The position numbers and the translations under genes were made by a program. The notes below the pieces were generated by a model. It worked only from the letters and a program-made list of their open reading frames with translations, made no database searches and was not told the origin of the DNA. From an uncultured Sphingomonas sp. (GTDB lineage Bacteria; Pseudomonadota; Alphaproteobacteria; Sphingomonadales; Sphingomonadaceae), in the NCBI RefSeq assembly GCF_934560975.1, contig NZ_CAKTFO010000012.1, positions 17,528 to 81,527 on the forward strand: 64,000 nucleotides of DNA. The letters run 5' to 3'. Positions 16,890 through 25,486 of the stretch are shown one piece after another (position 1 is the first letter of the stretch; the number at the start of each line of letters is the position of its first letter).

Positions 16890-19800
16890 ATGACATCCAT
16901 CGGAATGAACTTGACCGGCGTCAGCTACTATTCGACGCAGGAGCCGTTTATCGATCGCGCCAAGACGGCTGACGTCTGGCGCACGACAAACAGCAGCATC
17001 AGCGTCGATGTGAACGATGCCGGCAATCCGGTGAGCATTCCGTCGGGCGCCAACTACATCTACAAGATGGTTGGGGTCGATCCGGTCGCGGAGGCGCCGA
17101 TCGACACCTATGTGATGACGTGGCAGGGCAGCGGCACGTTCAGCCTGGCCGGTGCCAAGATCTTGAGCCGGAACGGCAACCAGATCACCTTTGAGGTGAC
17201 GAACCCCGACGCGGTGAGCGTCCAGCTGAAGCTCAGCAACATGAACCCGGGCGATCCGCTGCATGACCTGCACGTGGTGCGGACGGACCAGGTGGACCTG
17301 TTCAAGGCCGGGGAAATCTTCAACCCTACCTTTGTCGAGAAGGCGAGCACCTGGGACGTGCTGCGCTTCAAGGATTGGGGCAATATCGATCCGGGCATGG
17401 CCGTGTCGTGGGACGATCGGTCGCAAGTGTCGGACTCGACCTGGGCCAAGGCTCAGCATGCCGACGGCGTGCCGCTGGAAGTGATGGTGCGGCTGGCCAA
17501 CGAAACCGGTACCGCCATGTGGTGGAACGTGCCCGGTCGCGCCGACGACACCTATGTCAAGAATGCGCTGACCTATATTCGCGACAACCTCGATCCGAAG
17601 ATCAAGGTGCATGTCGAATATTCCAACGAGGTCTGGAACTGGGACTACAAGGTCGCAGGCTATGCCCAGGATCAGGCGGCAGCCTTGTGGGGCAAGGACG
17701 CCAACGGCGACGGCAAGATCAATCCCAAGGACGGGGCCGAACTGTCCAACGGCGCCTGGATGACCTATTATGGCTACCGCTCGGCACAGGTTGCCCAGAT
17801 GGTGGACGAGGTGTTCGGCAGTTCCGCCGACGCCAGGACCGACAAAGTGCTGGCCGGCCAGTTGGGCAATGACGGACTGTTCGGTTACATGCAGAAGGGC
17901 ATTGCTGCAGCTGGCGGCACGGCGTCCGACCTGTTCGACAGCTATGCGGTGACCACCTACTTCGGCAACCAGCTATCGGTTTCCGACAAGAATGCCACCA
18001 ATCAGGCGAAGGTGCTGGAGTGGGCTCGTGCCGGCCAGGCCGGCATGGATGCCGCGTTCAACGAACTGGAACAGGGCGGGCCGCTCCGCGCCGATGGCGG
18101 CATGTCCCAGTTGGCCAGCCGTCTCGCGTCGGCCGCCGCGGTCGCCAAGGCCAACGGGCTTGACTTGCAGGCCTATGAAGGCGGCGCGCACCTGACGGCC
18201 GCGCTCTTCCCGTCCAGCATGCAGGGCGAAGTAACGGACTTCTTCGCACGGCTGATGAACGACCCGCGCATGGGCGATCTGTATTCCAAGATGGCCCACA
18301 GCTTCGAAGCCGCCGGCGGATCGACGCTGGTCAGCTACTTCGACGTCGGCGACTCCGACAAATATGGCTATTGGGGCGTCCTGGACAACATCTACAAGGA
18401 TGGCAGCCCGCGCTACGACGCTTTGTTGGCGGAGCAGATGTTCGGCAACAAGCAGCAGGATGAATCGACGGCGGGCCGTCCCACTCAGGCCCTGGTGGGT
18501 ACCAAGGCTGCTGAAGCGATCCGCATATCGGGCACCAGCCAGGAACTGCGCGGCATGGCGGGCGACGACACGCTCAATGGCGGCAGCGGCAACGATACGT
18601 TGAACGGTGGCACGGGTGCCGACAAGATGATCGGCGCGGCCGGCGACGACACGTACATCGTCGACAACATCAACGATGTCGTGACCGAATATGGCAGTGC
18701 GGGTCTGGACACCGTCATCACCAACCTTGCAAGCTATACCCTTGGCAAGAACCTGGAAGCTCTGCGGATCGTGGCGCCGGGTGACGTGACAGGCACCGGC
18801 AATGAGCTGGACAATGTCGTAAGCGCAATCTCCAGCGGTTCGGCCAAGCTTTACGGCATGGCCGGCAATGATACGCTGAACGGCGGCAACGGCGACGACT
18901 TCCTTGATGGTGGCGTGGGTGCCGACATGATGGCAGGGGGTGCCGGAAACGACGTCTACATCGTCAACGATGCCAAGGATGTCGTCACCGAAGCGGTCAA
19001 CAATGGCCGTGACGAGGTTCGGACCACGCTGGCATCCATGACGCTGGCGGACAATGTCGAGGTGCTGAACTACACCGGCAATTTCAGCTTCAGCGGCACC
19101 GGCAATGCGCTCGACAACCTCATCACGGGCGGTCCCAAGTCCGCCAAGCTTTATGGCCTGGCCGGCAACGATACGCTGGTCGGCGGCGCGATGGCCGACA
19201 CGCTGGACGGCGGCGAGGGCGTCGACCGCATGGCCGGCGGCAATGGCAGCGACACTTATTATGTCGGCGACGCCAATGACGTGATCGTGGAAGCTGCCAA
19301 TGAGGGCAATGACACGGCCTATGTCTCGGCTTCCAACTACACCCTGGCCGACAATGTCGAAAAACTGATCGGCTTGGTCGGCGGCAGCTTCCATGGCAAC
19401 GGCTCCGGCAATGCCATGACCGCCAGCGACGCGGCCACTGCGCTGTTCGGCGAAAGCGGCAACGATACGCTGACCGGCGGCGCCGGCAACGACACGCTCG
19501 ACGGCGGAACGGGCAGTGACGCGATGAACGGTGGGGCCGGCAACGATGTCTACCTTGTCGACTCAACCAGCGATCGGGTGACCGAGCTTGCCGGGGGAGG
19601 AACGGACGAGGTCCGCACCACGCTCGCCAAATATACGCTCGGCGCCAATGTGGAGGCGGCAAGCTTCATCGGGGACGGCAATTTCGCCGGCACCGGCAAT
19701 ACCGCCAACAACACCCTCACCGGCGGCGCGGGCGACGACACCCTGAACGGCGGCACCGGCGCCGATCGCATGGTCGGCGGCAAGGGCGACGATACCTACT

Positions 19801-20510
19801 ATGTCGACGATCTCGGCGACGTGGTGGTCGAAGGGAATGATGGCGGGATGGACAGCATCTATGCCACCATCAACTACGCCCTGCCGGTCAATGTCGAGGC
19901 GCTGATCCTCAGCGGCACCGCCATGCTGGGCCTGGGCCATGAGGGCGCCAACGCGATCCAGGGCAATGCGTCCGCCAACACCCTGTTCGGCATGGGTGGC
20001 GACGACACGCTGAAGGGCATGGACGGCAACGACAAGCTCGACGGCGGTGCCGGCAACGACATCCTGCAGGGCGGCAACGGCAACGACACGCTGATGGGCA
20101 GCCTGGGCGACGACCAGCTGTTCGGCGATGCCGGCAGCGACGTCCTCCAGGGCGGCAGCGGGCGTGACCAGCTGACGGGCGGCGCGGGCGCGGACATGTT
20201 CGCCTTTGGCCCGCGCGAGCTGACCGCCAGCGTGTCGACCACGGCGTCGATCCTAGACTTCTCTCGCAAGGAGCGGGACCAGATCGACCTGTCCAAGCTG
20301 GACGCCATGGTTGCCTCCTCCGCCGACGATGCATTCAAGTTCATCGGCGGCGCCTCGTTCAACCACAAGGCCGGCGAGCTGCGCGTGCAGGACATGGGCA
20401 ATGCGACCTACCACGTCATGGGTGACACTAACGGCGATGGCGTGGCCGACTTCCTGCTGCAGGTCACCAGCAAGTCCGGCACGCTGGCTGCGGGCGATTT
20501 CGTCCTCTAG
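16890..20510 (+). CDS. RTX-tailed secreted protein with an N-terminal glycosidase-like (clan-A TIM-barrel) domain
   Basis: A 1206-residue protein starts at ATG 16890 (GGAAGG seven bases upstream; an in-frame ATG at 16803 lacks such a site). Residues about 1-535 resemble a clan-A glycosidase: VEYSNEVWNW puts E247 after N246 (candidate acid/base) and QAYEGGAH gives E430 (candidate nucleophile). DANGDGKINPKD at 270-281 fits an EF-hand Ca loop. Residues about 552-1105 hold many GGxGxDxL RTX nonapeptides, interrupted by about 30-residue YTLxxNVExL...GTGN segments. The last 100 residues, ending DFVL, look like a serralysin-type type I secretion tail. There is no signal peptide, as expected. Substrate is unknown; its place beside EPS genes suggests a polysaccharide. 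Confidence 0.85.
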   Translation: MTSIGMNLTGVSYYSTQEPFIDRAKTADVWRTTNSSISVDVNDAGNPVSIPSGANYIYKMVGVDPVAEAPIDTYVMTWQGSGTFSLAGAKILSRNGNQITFEVTNPDAVSVQLKLSNMNPGDPLHDLHVVRTDQVDLFKAGEIFNPTFVEKASTWDVLRFKDWGNIDPGMAVSWDDRSQVSDSTWAKAQHADGVPLEVMVRLANETGTAMWWNVPGRADDTYVKNALTYIRDNLDPKIKVHVEYSNEVWNWDYKVAGYAQDQAAALWGKDANGDGKINPKDGAELSNGAWMTYYGYRSAQVAQMVDEVFGSSADARTDKVLAGQLGNDGLFGYMQKGIAAAGGTASDLFDSYAVTTYFGNQLSVSDKNATNQAKVLEWARAGQAGMDAAFNELEQGGPLRADGGMSQLASRLASAAAVAKANGLDLQAYEGGAHLTAALFPSSMQGEVTDFFARLMNDPRMGDLYSKMAHSFEAAGGSTLVSYFDVGDSDKYGYWGVLDNIYKDGSPRYDALLAEQMFGNKQQDESTAGRPTQALVGTKAAEAIRISGTSQELRGMAGDDTLNGGSGNDTLNGGTGADKMIGAAGDDTYIVDNINDVVTEYGSAGLDTVITNLASYTLGKNLEALRIVAPGDVTGTGNELDNVVSAISSGSAKLYGMAGNDTLNGGNGDDFLDGGVGADMMAGGAGNDVYIVNDAKDVVTEAVNNGRDEVRTTLASMTLADNVEVLNYTGNFSFSGTGNALDNLITGGPKSAKLYGLAGNDTLVGGAMADTLDGGEGVDRMAGGNGSDTYYVGDANDVIVEAANEGNDTAYVSASNYTLADNVEKLIGLVGGSFHGNGSGNAMTASDAATALFGESGNDTLTGGAGNDTLDGGTGSDAMNGGAGNDVYLVDSTSDRVTELAGGGTDEVRTTLAKYTLGANVEAASFIGDGNFAGTGNTANNTLTGGAGDDTLNGGTGADRMVGGKGDDTYYVDDLGDVVVEGNDGGMDSIYATINYALPVNVEALILSGTAMLGLGHEGANAIQGNASANTLFGMGGDDTLKGMDGNDKLDGGAGNDILQGGNGNDTLMGSLGDDQLFGDAGSDVLQGGSGRDQLTGGAGADMFAFGPRELTASVSTTASILDFSRKERDQIDLSKLDAMVASSADDAFKFIGGASFNHKAGELRVQDMGNATYHVMGDTNGDGVADFLLQVTSKSGTLAAGDFVL

Positions 20511-20524
20511 CAGCCATGTTGGCA

Positions 20525-20556
20525 GGCTCGGCGGAACAGGCTATCTCCGCCGAGCC
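20525..20556 (+). terminator. Terminator-like stem-loop after the RTX gene
   Basis: GGCTCGGCGGA (20525-20535) and TCCGCCGAGCC (20546-20556) form a perfect 11-bp stem with a 10-base loop, 14 bases after the RTX stop. No T tract follows. It suggests that the RTX gene is its own transcription unit and that exosortase V starts a new one. Confidence 0.6.
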
Positions 20557-20643
20557 GGCAAGCAGGCGCGAACCGCATTCGAATGGCTCGCGTGATGCTG
20601 TCCCTGCACGAATAGGCCGGCGTGTTTGGGGAAGTTTCCAGAG

Positions 20644-21546
20644 ATGTCCCACGGCGAGTTTGTGGAAAGCGGCAGCGCGCCGATGATCGGGGTTGCGCCG
20701 TGGTGGCGCCTGCTGGCGCAACATTGGCCGGTTCTGCTGGGCGCGGCGCTGATCGCCATCCCCACCATGATCGAAGTGGCGCGGGAATCCTGGTCCACCG
20801 AACAAGGTGCGCATGGCCCGATCGTTTTGGCGACGGGCATCTGGCTGGTGGGCCTGTTGCGCAAGCAGGTCGCCCCCTTGATCCGGCCGGGCAGCCTTGC
20901 GTTGACGCTGGCCCTGCTGCTTCCGTTTCTGGCGCTCTACACCATCGCGCGGATCACCACCACGCTGGAGCTGGAAGGGTTTGCGCTGTATTGCAGCCTG
21001 GTGGTGCTGTTCTACGGCATATGCGGCGCACGGGCGTTGCGCCTGCTGTGGTTCCCGATCTTCTATTTCGCGTTCCTCTTCCCGCCGCCCGACAACATGG
21101 TCGCGATCCTGACACAGCCGTTGAAGCTGATGATCTCGCAAAGCGCCGTGGGATTGCTGGACTGGGTAGGACTGCCGATCGCGCGGCGCGGCGTGATGAT
21201 CCAGATCGACCAATATGACATTCTGGTCGCTGCCGCTTGTGCCGGGCTCAACTCGATCATCAGCCTTTCGGCGATCGGGCTGTTTTACATCTACGTCCGC
21301 CACAATGCGAACTGGCGCTATGCGCTGGTGCTGATGCTGGCGATCATCCCGGTGGCGATCCTGGCCAACTTCATCCGCGTCCTGCTGCTGATCCTGATTA
21401 CCTATTATGCGGGCGATGCCTATGCGCAGGGCTTTCTTCATGGTTTCGCCGGCATGGTGATGTTCGCGGTCGCACTGCTCGGCATCTTCGGGATCGACAA
21501 ATTGGCACAACCCATCCGCCGCCGCATCCTGGGGCATGCAGAGTGA
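20644..21546 (+). CDS. xrtV: Exosortase (V type)
   Basis: A 300-residue, roughly eight-pass membrane protein of the exosortase/archaeosortase family, a transpeptidase-like enzyme that cuts C-terminal sorting signals such as PEP-CTERM. The catalytic triad is visible: C199 in AACAGLN, R245 in NFIRVLL, H266 in FLHGFAG. The V subtype is called from the adjacent V-type EpsI and the sphingomonad setting. The ATG at 20644 is chosen over a TTG 18 bases upstream. The stop overlaps the epsI start. No substrate with a tripartite C-terminal signal was seen in the window. Confidence 0.9.
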   Translation: MSHGEFVESGSAPMIGVAPWWRLLAQHWPVLLGAALIAIPTMIEVARESWSTEQGAHGPIVLATGIWLVGLLRKQVAPLIRPGSLALTLALLLPFLALYTIARITTTLELEGFALYCSLVVLFYGICGARALRLLWFPIFYFAFLFPPPDNMVAILTQPLKLMISQSAVGLLDWVGLPIARRGVMIQIDQYDILVAAACAGLNSIISLSAIGLFYIYVRHNANWRYALVLMLAIIPVAILANFIRVLLLILITYYAGDAYAQGFLHGFAGMVMFAVALLGIFGIDKLAQPIRRRILGHAE

Positions 21547-22247
21547 GCGACACGGCGTCATCCTCGCTCCCTGGCGGCACCAGCCGGCGCGAACTGCTGT
21601 TCGGCGGCGCCGCCGCCGCCGCAGCCGCTACCGCCTATGCGCGGATGCCGGACAAGCCGCTCAAGTCCGTGCCTGACGATGCGTTGGCCAAGATCGTCCC
21701 CCAGACGGTGGGCGACTGGACCTACGAGACGACCAGCGGGCTCGTCCTGCCGCCCCCCGACCAGCTGGCACGCTTGCTCTATAGTCAGCAACTGACGCGG
21801 ACATATGTGTCGCCGGATCGTCCGTCCGTCATGCTGTTGCTGGCCTATGGATCGAGCCAGGGCGGCATGATGCAGATTCACCGGCCGGAAATCTGCTACC
21901 CCGCAAGCGGCTTCACCCTGTCCGACGTGACCGTGTCCCCGCTGGACCTGGGAAGCGGACGTGAAATGCCGATGCGGCGCTTCACCGCACGCAGCGACAC
22001 GCGGGTGGAACAGGTCCTGTATTGGACCCGCATCGCCGATTTTCTGCCCGCCAGCTGGGCGCAGCAGCGTCTGGCGGTGGTGCGCTCCAACCTGGCCGGA
22101 TACATCCCCGATGGCCTGCTTGGCCGACTTTCCATCCAGACGGACGATGCCGCCGCCGCACAGGCCGTTTTGGCGGAGTTCATGCGCACAATGCTGACGG
22201 AAATGGCGCCGGCGCGGCAGCGCATGCTGATCGGAAACGCGGTGTGA
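21543..22247 (+). CDS. epsI: Exosortase-associated EpsI family protein (V type)
   Basis: A 234-residue protein with a DUF3485-type EpsI domain starts at GTG 21543, overlapping the exosortase stop by four bases. The N-terminus holds a Tat-like motif SRRELLFGG and an Ala-rich hydrophobic stretch, so Tat export or anchoring is likely. Conserved EpsI parts are VGDWT near residue 57 and IHRPEICYPASGF with a Cys. In other exosortase systems EpsI is always near or fused to the exosortase; its exact role is not established. Coupling to xrtV supports joint function. Confidence 0.88.
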   Translation: MSDTASSSLPGGTSRRELLFGGAAAAAAATAYARMPDKPLKSVPDDALAKIVPQTVGDWTYETTSGLVLPPPDQLARLLYSQQLTRTYVSPDRPSVMLLLAYGSSQGGMMQIHRPEICYPASGFTLSDVTVSPLDLGSGREMPMRRFTARSDTRVEQVLYWTRIADFLPASWAQQRLAVVRSNLAGYIPDGLLGRLSIQTDDAAAAQAVLAEFMRTMLTEMAPARQRMLIGNAV

Positions 22248-22324
22248 GATTGACCGTAACACAGACACAGGGCGCGTCGGCACCGGCTGCGGTGATGCCG
22301 GCGGGTCGAACAAGGAGCAAGCAC

Positions 22325-23179
22325 ATGAAAAAGGGCGTGACAGCGACGTTGCTCGTCGGTGGAATGCTGGCGCTCGCCGGCTGCAACAGGGGCGGCAGTG
22401 CTCCCGAAGGGCAGGTCGCGGCGACGGTGAACGGACAGGAAGTCACCCTTCAGGAGGTGAATACCGAGATTCAGAGCGCCAACCTGCCGGCGGGATCCGA
22501 CAAGAAGGCGGCCCAGCGGCTGGCGTTGCAGCGCGTGATCGATCGCAAGCTGCTGATCACGCAGGCCGAGGACAAGGGTGTCGACAAGACGCCTGACTAT
22601 CTGGCGCAGAAGCGGCGGGCAGAGGAGATGATGCTGGCCCAGGCCTATGCCCGCCAGCAGCTGTCGGCGGTTCCGGTGCCGAGCGACACCGAGATCAACA
22701 AGTTCATGGCGAATCGCCCGTCGGCATTCGCCCAGCGTGAGCAGCTGTCGCTGGACCAGATCCGCTTCGCCCCGCCGCAGGACTTGAAGGCGTTGCAGGC
22801 GCTGGACAACGACCATTCGCTCGATGCGGTGGCCGCCCACCTGACGCAGCTCGGCATCCGCTTCCAGCGTGCGCCCACCGGCCTGGACACCGGCGCCGTT
22901 CCGCCGGAAATGATGACCGCGATCAGCAAACTGCCCGCCGGCGAGCCGTTCGTGGTGCCGAGCCAGGGTCTCATCACCGTGAACGTGATCACGGGCCGCA
23001 AGCCGGTCACGATCGATGCGTCGCAGAGCCGGTCGGCCGCGGTTCAGGCATGGCGCCAGCAGAAGTTCAGCGACCTGCTCCAGCAGCAGCTCACCTCGCT
23101 GCGCAGCTCCGCCAAGATCACCTACCAGGAAGGGCTTGCGCCCCCGGCCGGCGGCCCGAAGCCCGCAGGCCAGCAATAA
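22325..23179 (+). CDS. EpsD-like peptidyl-prolyl cis-trans isomerase lipoprotein
   Basis: A 284-residue SurA/parvulin-like protein has a lipoprotein signal with the lipobox LAGC near residue 22. An N-terminal SurA-type domain (VNGQEVTLQEVNTEI) is followed by a helical region (QRVIDRKLLITQAE) and a degenerate rotamase region (about 140-225). EpsD-type PPIases occur in exosortase-linked EPS loci, where they probably help outer-membrane or secreted partners to fold. The ribosome site is AAGGAG eight bases before the ATG at 22325. It is the third gene after xrtV and epsI, 77 bases downstream, and ends at a strong terminator. Confidence 0.85.
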   Translation: MKKGVTATLLVGGMLALAGCNRGGSAPEGQVAATVNGQEVTLQEVNTEIQSANLPAGSDKKAAQRLALQRVIDRKLLITQAEDKGVDKTPDYLAQKRRAEEMMLAQAYARQQLSAVPVPSDTEINKFMANRPSAFAQREQLSLDQIRFAPPQDLKALQALDNDHSLDAVAAHLTQLGIRFQRAPTGLDTGAVPPEMMTAISKLPAGEPFVVPSQGLITVNVITGRKPVTIDASQSRSAAVQAWRQQKFSDLLQQQLTSLRSSAKITYQEGLAPPAGGPKPAGQQ

Positions 23180-23186
23180 GCATGCG

Positions 23187-23211
23187 AGCGGGCCCGCTTG
23201 GCGGGCCCGCT
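23187..23211. terminator. Bidirectional terminator between the EpsD-like gene and the minus-strand EPS export operon
   Basis: A perfect 11-bp GC-rich stem AGCGGGCCCGC / GCGGGCCCGCT with a TTG loop lies in the 39-base gap between two convergent stops. This is the strongest position-plus-structure terminator in the EPS region. Confidence 0.75.
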
Positions 23212-23218
23212 TCGCCAG

Positions 23219-24010
23219 TCAATAATAGCCGCCGTAGCCGTAGCTCATTCCATAGCCATATTCGTCGGTCAGCAGCTGACTGCGATAGCGGTTGAGCACG
23301 CTGCCGATCAGCGGGGTCGGTGACAGCATCCGCACGGTTTCGCGCACCTGCTTGGCCGTGGTCCGGCCATCTTCGGCAACCAGCACATAGCCATCCAGCC
23401 GCTGTCCGATGATGACAGCATCATCGTCCGCGAAGATCGGCGGCATGTCGACCACGACCATCACGTTCGGGCCCAGCGCGCGCAGGCCGGCGAACAACTG
23501 CTCACTGCGATCGCTGGTCAGCAATTCGCCGGTTGCCACGTCGCGGCGGAAGCCGGGTATGACCACCAGGCGTTCGTCGTTGATGCGGCGCGCCACCTGC
23601 TCGATCGGCGCCTCGCCCGACAGGAAATCATGCACGCCGGGGCTCTTGGGATCGAACGAGAACCGGCCCGCGACCGCCGGGCGATGCAGATCGAGGTCGA
23701 GCAGCACCACGTCCATGTCACCGATGCGCGACAAGGCTGCGGCAAGATTACTGGCTACAAAGGTCTTGCCGACATTGGGCGCGGCCGAGGTAACGCCGAT
23801 CAGCTTCAGCCCCTCATCCTGCGACCGGCGCAGGATCTGGGAGCGGATCAGCTTGAACGGACGCGCGCGGGTGTCGGCATTGCGAAACCCAACGATGTTC
23901 TGCGCGTCGAGCTGTTCGGGGGCCACAGCAACCGAACGGATCGCGGTCGGGTCGGTGAAAAGCGGACGGGCCATTGCGGTGCCGTCGTCCACCATCGGAT
24001 TGGCTTGCAT
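23219..24010 (-). CDS. BY-kinase-like EPS ATPase (GelE/CpsD-type, separate from the Wzz part)
   Basis: A 263-residue P-loop ATPase related to the cytoplasmic domain of Wzc and to GelE/SpsE. Walker A is SAAPNVGKT at 75-83, Walker A' is VVLLDLDLHRP, and Walker B is VMVVVDMPP. The C-terminal tail is rich in Tyr (seven in the last 14 residues), the usual autophosphorylation cluster. It acts with the chain-length protein encoded just upstream (24-base gap) to control EPS length and export. It is the last gene of a four-gene minus-strand unit. Confidence 0.9.
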   Translation of the reverse strand: MQANPMVDDGTAMARPLFTDPTAIRSVAVAPEQLDAQNIVGFRNADTRARPFKLIRSQILRRSQDEGLKLIGVTSAAPNVGKTFVASNLAAALSRIGDMDVVLLDLDLHRPAVAGRFSFDPKSPGVHDFLSGEAPIEQVARRINDERLVVIPGFRRDVATGELLTSDRSEQLFAGLRALGPNVMVVVDMPPIFADDDAVIIGQRLDGYVLVAEDGRTTAKQVRETVRMLSPTPLIGSVLNRYRSQLLTDEYGYGMSYGYGGYY

Positions 24011-24034
24011 CAGGTTTGAGACTCCGTGAACCGG

Positions 24035-25486
24035 TCAGGCGCGCGCGGTCTTGCGGCGGGTCCGCCGTTCAAGAAGGCGGACGATCCAGTTGGGCTTGCT
24101 GTCGAAATCGGGGATCACCGCAAGGGGCGGCTGCCCCAGCGCCTGGCGCATCGCCTGCGTGCCGCGGATCGGGCGCAGGATCAGCTCGATCAACAGTGCC
24201 AGGCCGAGGCCGAGAGCGAGGCCGCCCAGGATGCTGCCGAGGATGATCATGGGCCGGTTGGGGCGAACCGGCGAATCCGGCACGACCGGCGGATCGGCCA
24301 GCGTCAGGCGCTCACCCTTCTGTTCGGATTCCACCCGCGCCTGAATCTGGGCAGCCTGCAACTTAGCGCCGATCGTGCGATACTGCTCCCGCAGCGCGTC
24401 GGCCCGCTTTTCCAGCTGGTCCACCTGGCCCGCAAGGACCGGCGCACGCGACTGGGCCGAGACCACCGCCGACGATTGCGAGGCCAGCATGCCCTGCGCG
24501 CGTTGCAGGGACGCGATCTGCGCACGGTTTGAGGCGATCTGCGCCGCGACCGGATTGGCCGACGCAGGCAGGGCCGCCGCGGCACGCCGCGCGGCCTCCA
24601 CCTGGGCACGCGCCGCGACTACGTCGGGATGAGTGTCCGAAAATTTGGCCTGGGCCACGCGCAGCTGCGCTTCCGCCGCCGCCACGCCGGTCTCCTGCGA
24701 TGCGCCACCGCTGGCGTTCAGCCGCAGATTTTCCGCCTGCAGGCCCGCAATCTGGGCATCAATGCGAGACAGGTCGGCCGACTGGTTGCCGGTGGCCTGA
24801 CCCAACGCCAGCACGGTGCCGTTCTCCGCCTTGATCTGCATCGACTTGGCTTCGATTTCGGCGATCTGCGACTGGACGGTGTTCGCCTGCTCGGTCAGGA
24901 AATTGACCGCGTCGGTCGCCTGCGTCGCCTGCGAAGTGGCATCCGCCTCCAGGAAGCGATCCACGAACTGCTGGGCGACGACCTGCGCCTTCTGCGGATC
25001 GTCATAGCGGAACGACACGTTGATCGCGATCGTGTTGGCCAGGCCGAGGTTGCGGCGGCTCTTGGCATTCACCAGCTCGTTGTTGAGCGCGGTGATGTTG
25101 GTGCTGGCCCGCATCTCGTCCACGATCTTGGACAGGGGCACGGTACGTTGCTCGTCCGGGTACAGATTGTAGGTCCGGATCAGGCGGATCAGGTCCATGC
25201 GGCTCAACACACGCTCGCGCGCACGCGCGACGCGCTGGCCGATGGCGTCACCCGCCTGCGAGCTGCCGAGGTCGCCCAGCAGCGCGTCCGGCAATTGCTG
25301 CGATTCGATCAGAACCGTTGCGCTCGATTCATAAACCGGGTGGATCAGGAATGCAGCGGTCGCGCCGCCTATCGTCGCCAGCACCGCCGGTGCCAGGATC
25401 AGCCAGCGCCGCTGCCAAAGGATCGACGGCACTGCCGCCAGGAAGCCGGAGCCGCCATCCTCTTCCGTTTCCGTTTCGATGCTCAT
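24035..25486 (-). CDS. EPS chain-length determinant (Wzz/GelC-type polysaccharide co-polymerase)
   Basis: A 483-residue inner-membrane protein has a Wzz domain at the N-terminus (TM1 about 32-52), a long periplasmic coiled-coil region (about 170-410) and a second TM (about 423-445) after a Pro-rich PDSPVRPNRP segment. There is no ATPase domain; that is supplied by the next gene, as in the split Gram-positive-like and gellan arrangement. Its ATG overlaps the stop of the outer-membrane barrel gene (ATGA). It sets polymer length and bridges to the Wza-type exporter. Confidence 0.92.
   Translation of the reverse strand: MSIETETEEDGGSGFLAAVPSILWQRRWLILAPAVLATIGGATAAFLIHPVYESSATVLIESQQLPDALLGDLGSSQAGDAIGQRVARARERVLSRMDLIRLIRTYNLYPDEQRTVPLSKIVDEMRASTNITALNNELVNAKSRRNLGLANTIAINVSFRYDDPQKAQVVAQQFVDRFLEADATSQATQATDAVNFLTEQANTVQSQIAEIEAKSMQIKAENGTVLALGQATGNQSADLSRIDAQIAGLQAENLRLNASGGASQETGVAAAEAQLRVAQAKFSDTHPDVVAARAQVEAARRAAAALPASANPVAAQIASNRAQIASLQRAQGMLASQSSAVVSAQSRAPVLAGQVDQLEKRADALREQYRTIGAKLQAAQIQARVESEQKGERLTLADPPVVPDSPVRPNRPMIILGSILGGLALGLGLALLIELILRPIRGTQAMRQALGQPPLAVIPDFDSKPNWIVRLLERRTRRKTARA

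Noticed and set aside
17973..19394. Antisense frame over the RTX array
   Set aside because: Its periodic Val/Ile-rich pattern mirrors the RTX repeats on the plus strand.
16890..20510. Identity as the gellan-cluster polysaccharide lyase (GelR/SpsR)
   Set aside because: Those proteins are about half as long as I recall, and no lyase motif was seen; the clan-A style glutamates and RTX tail point elsewhere.
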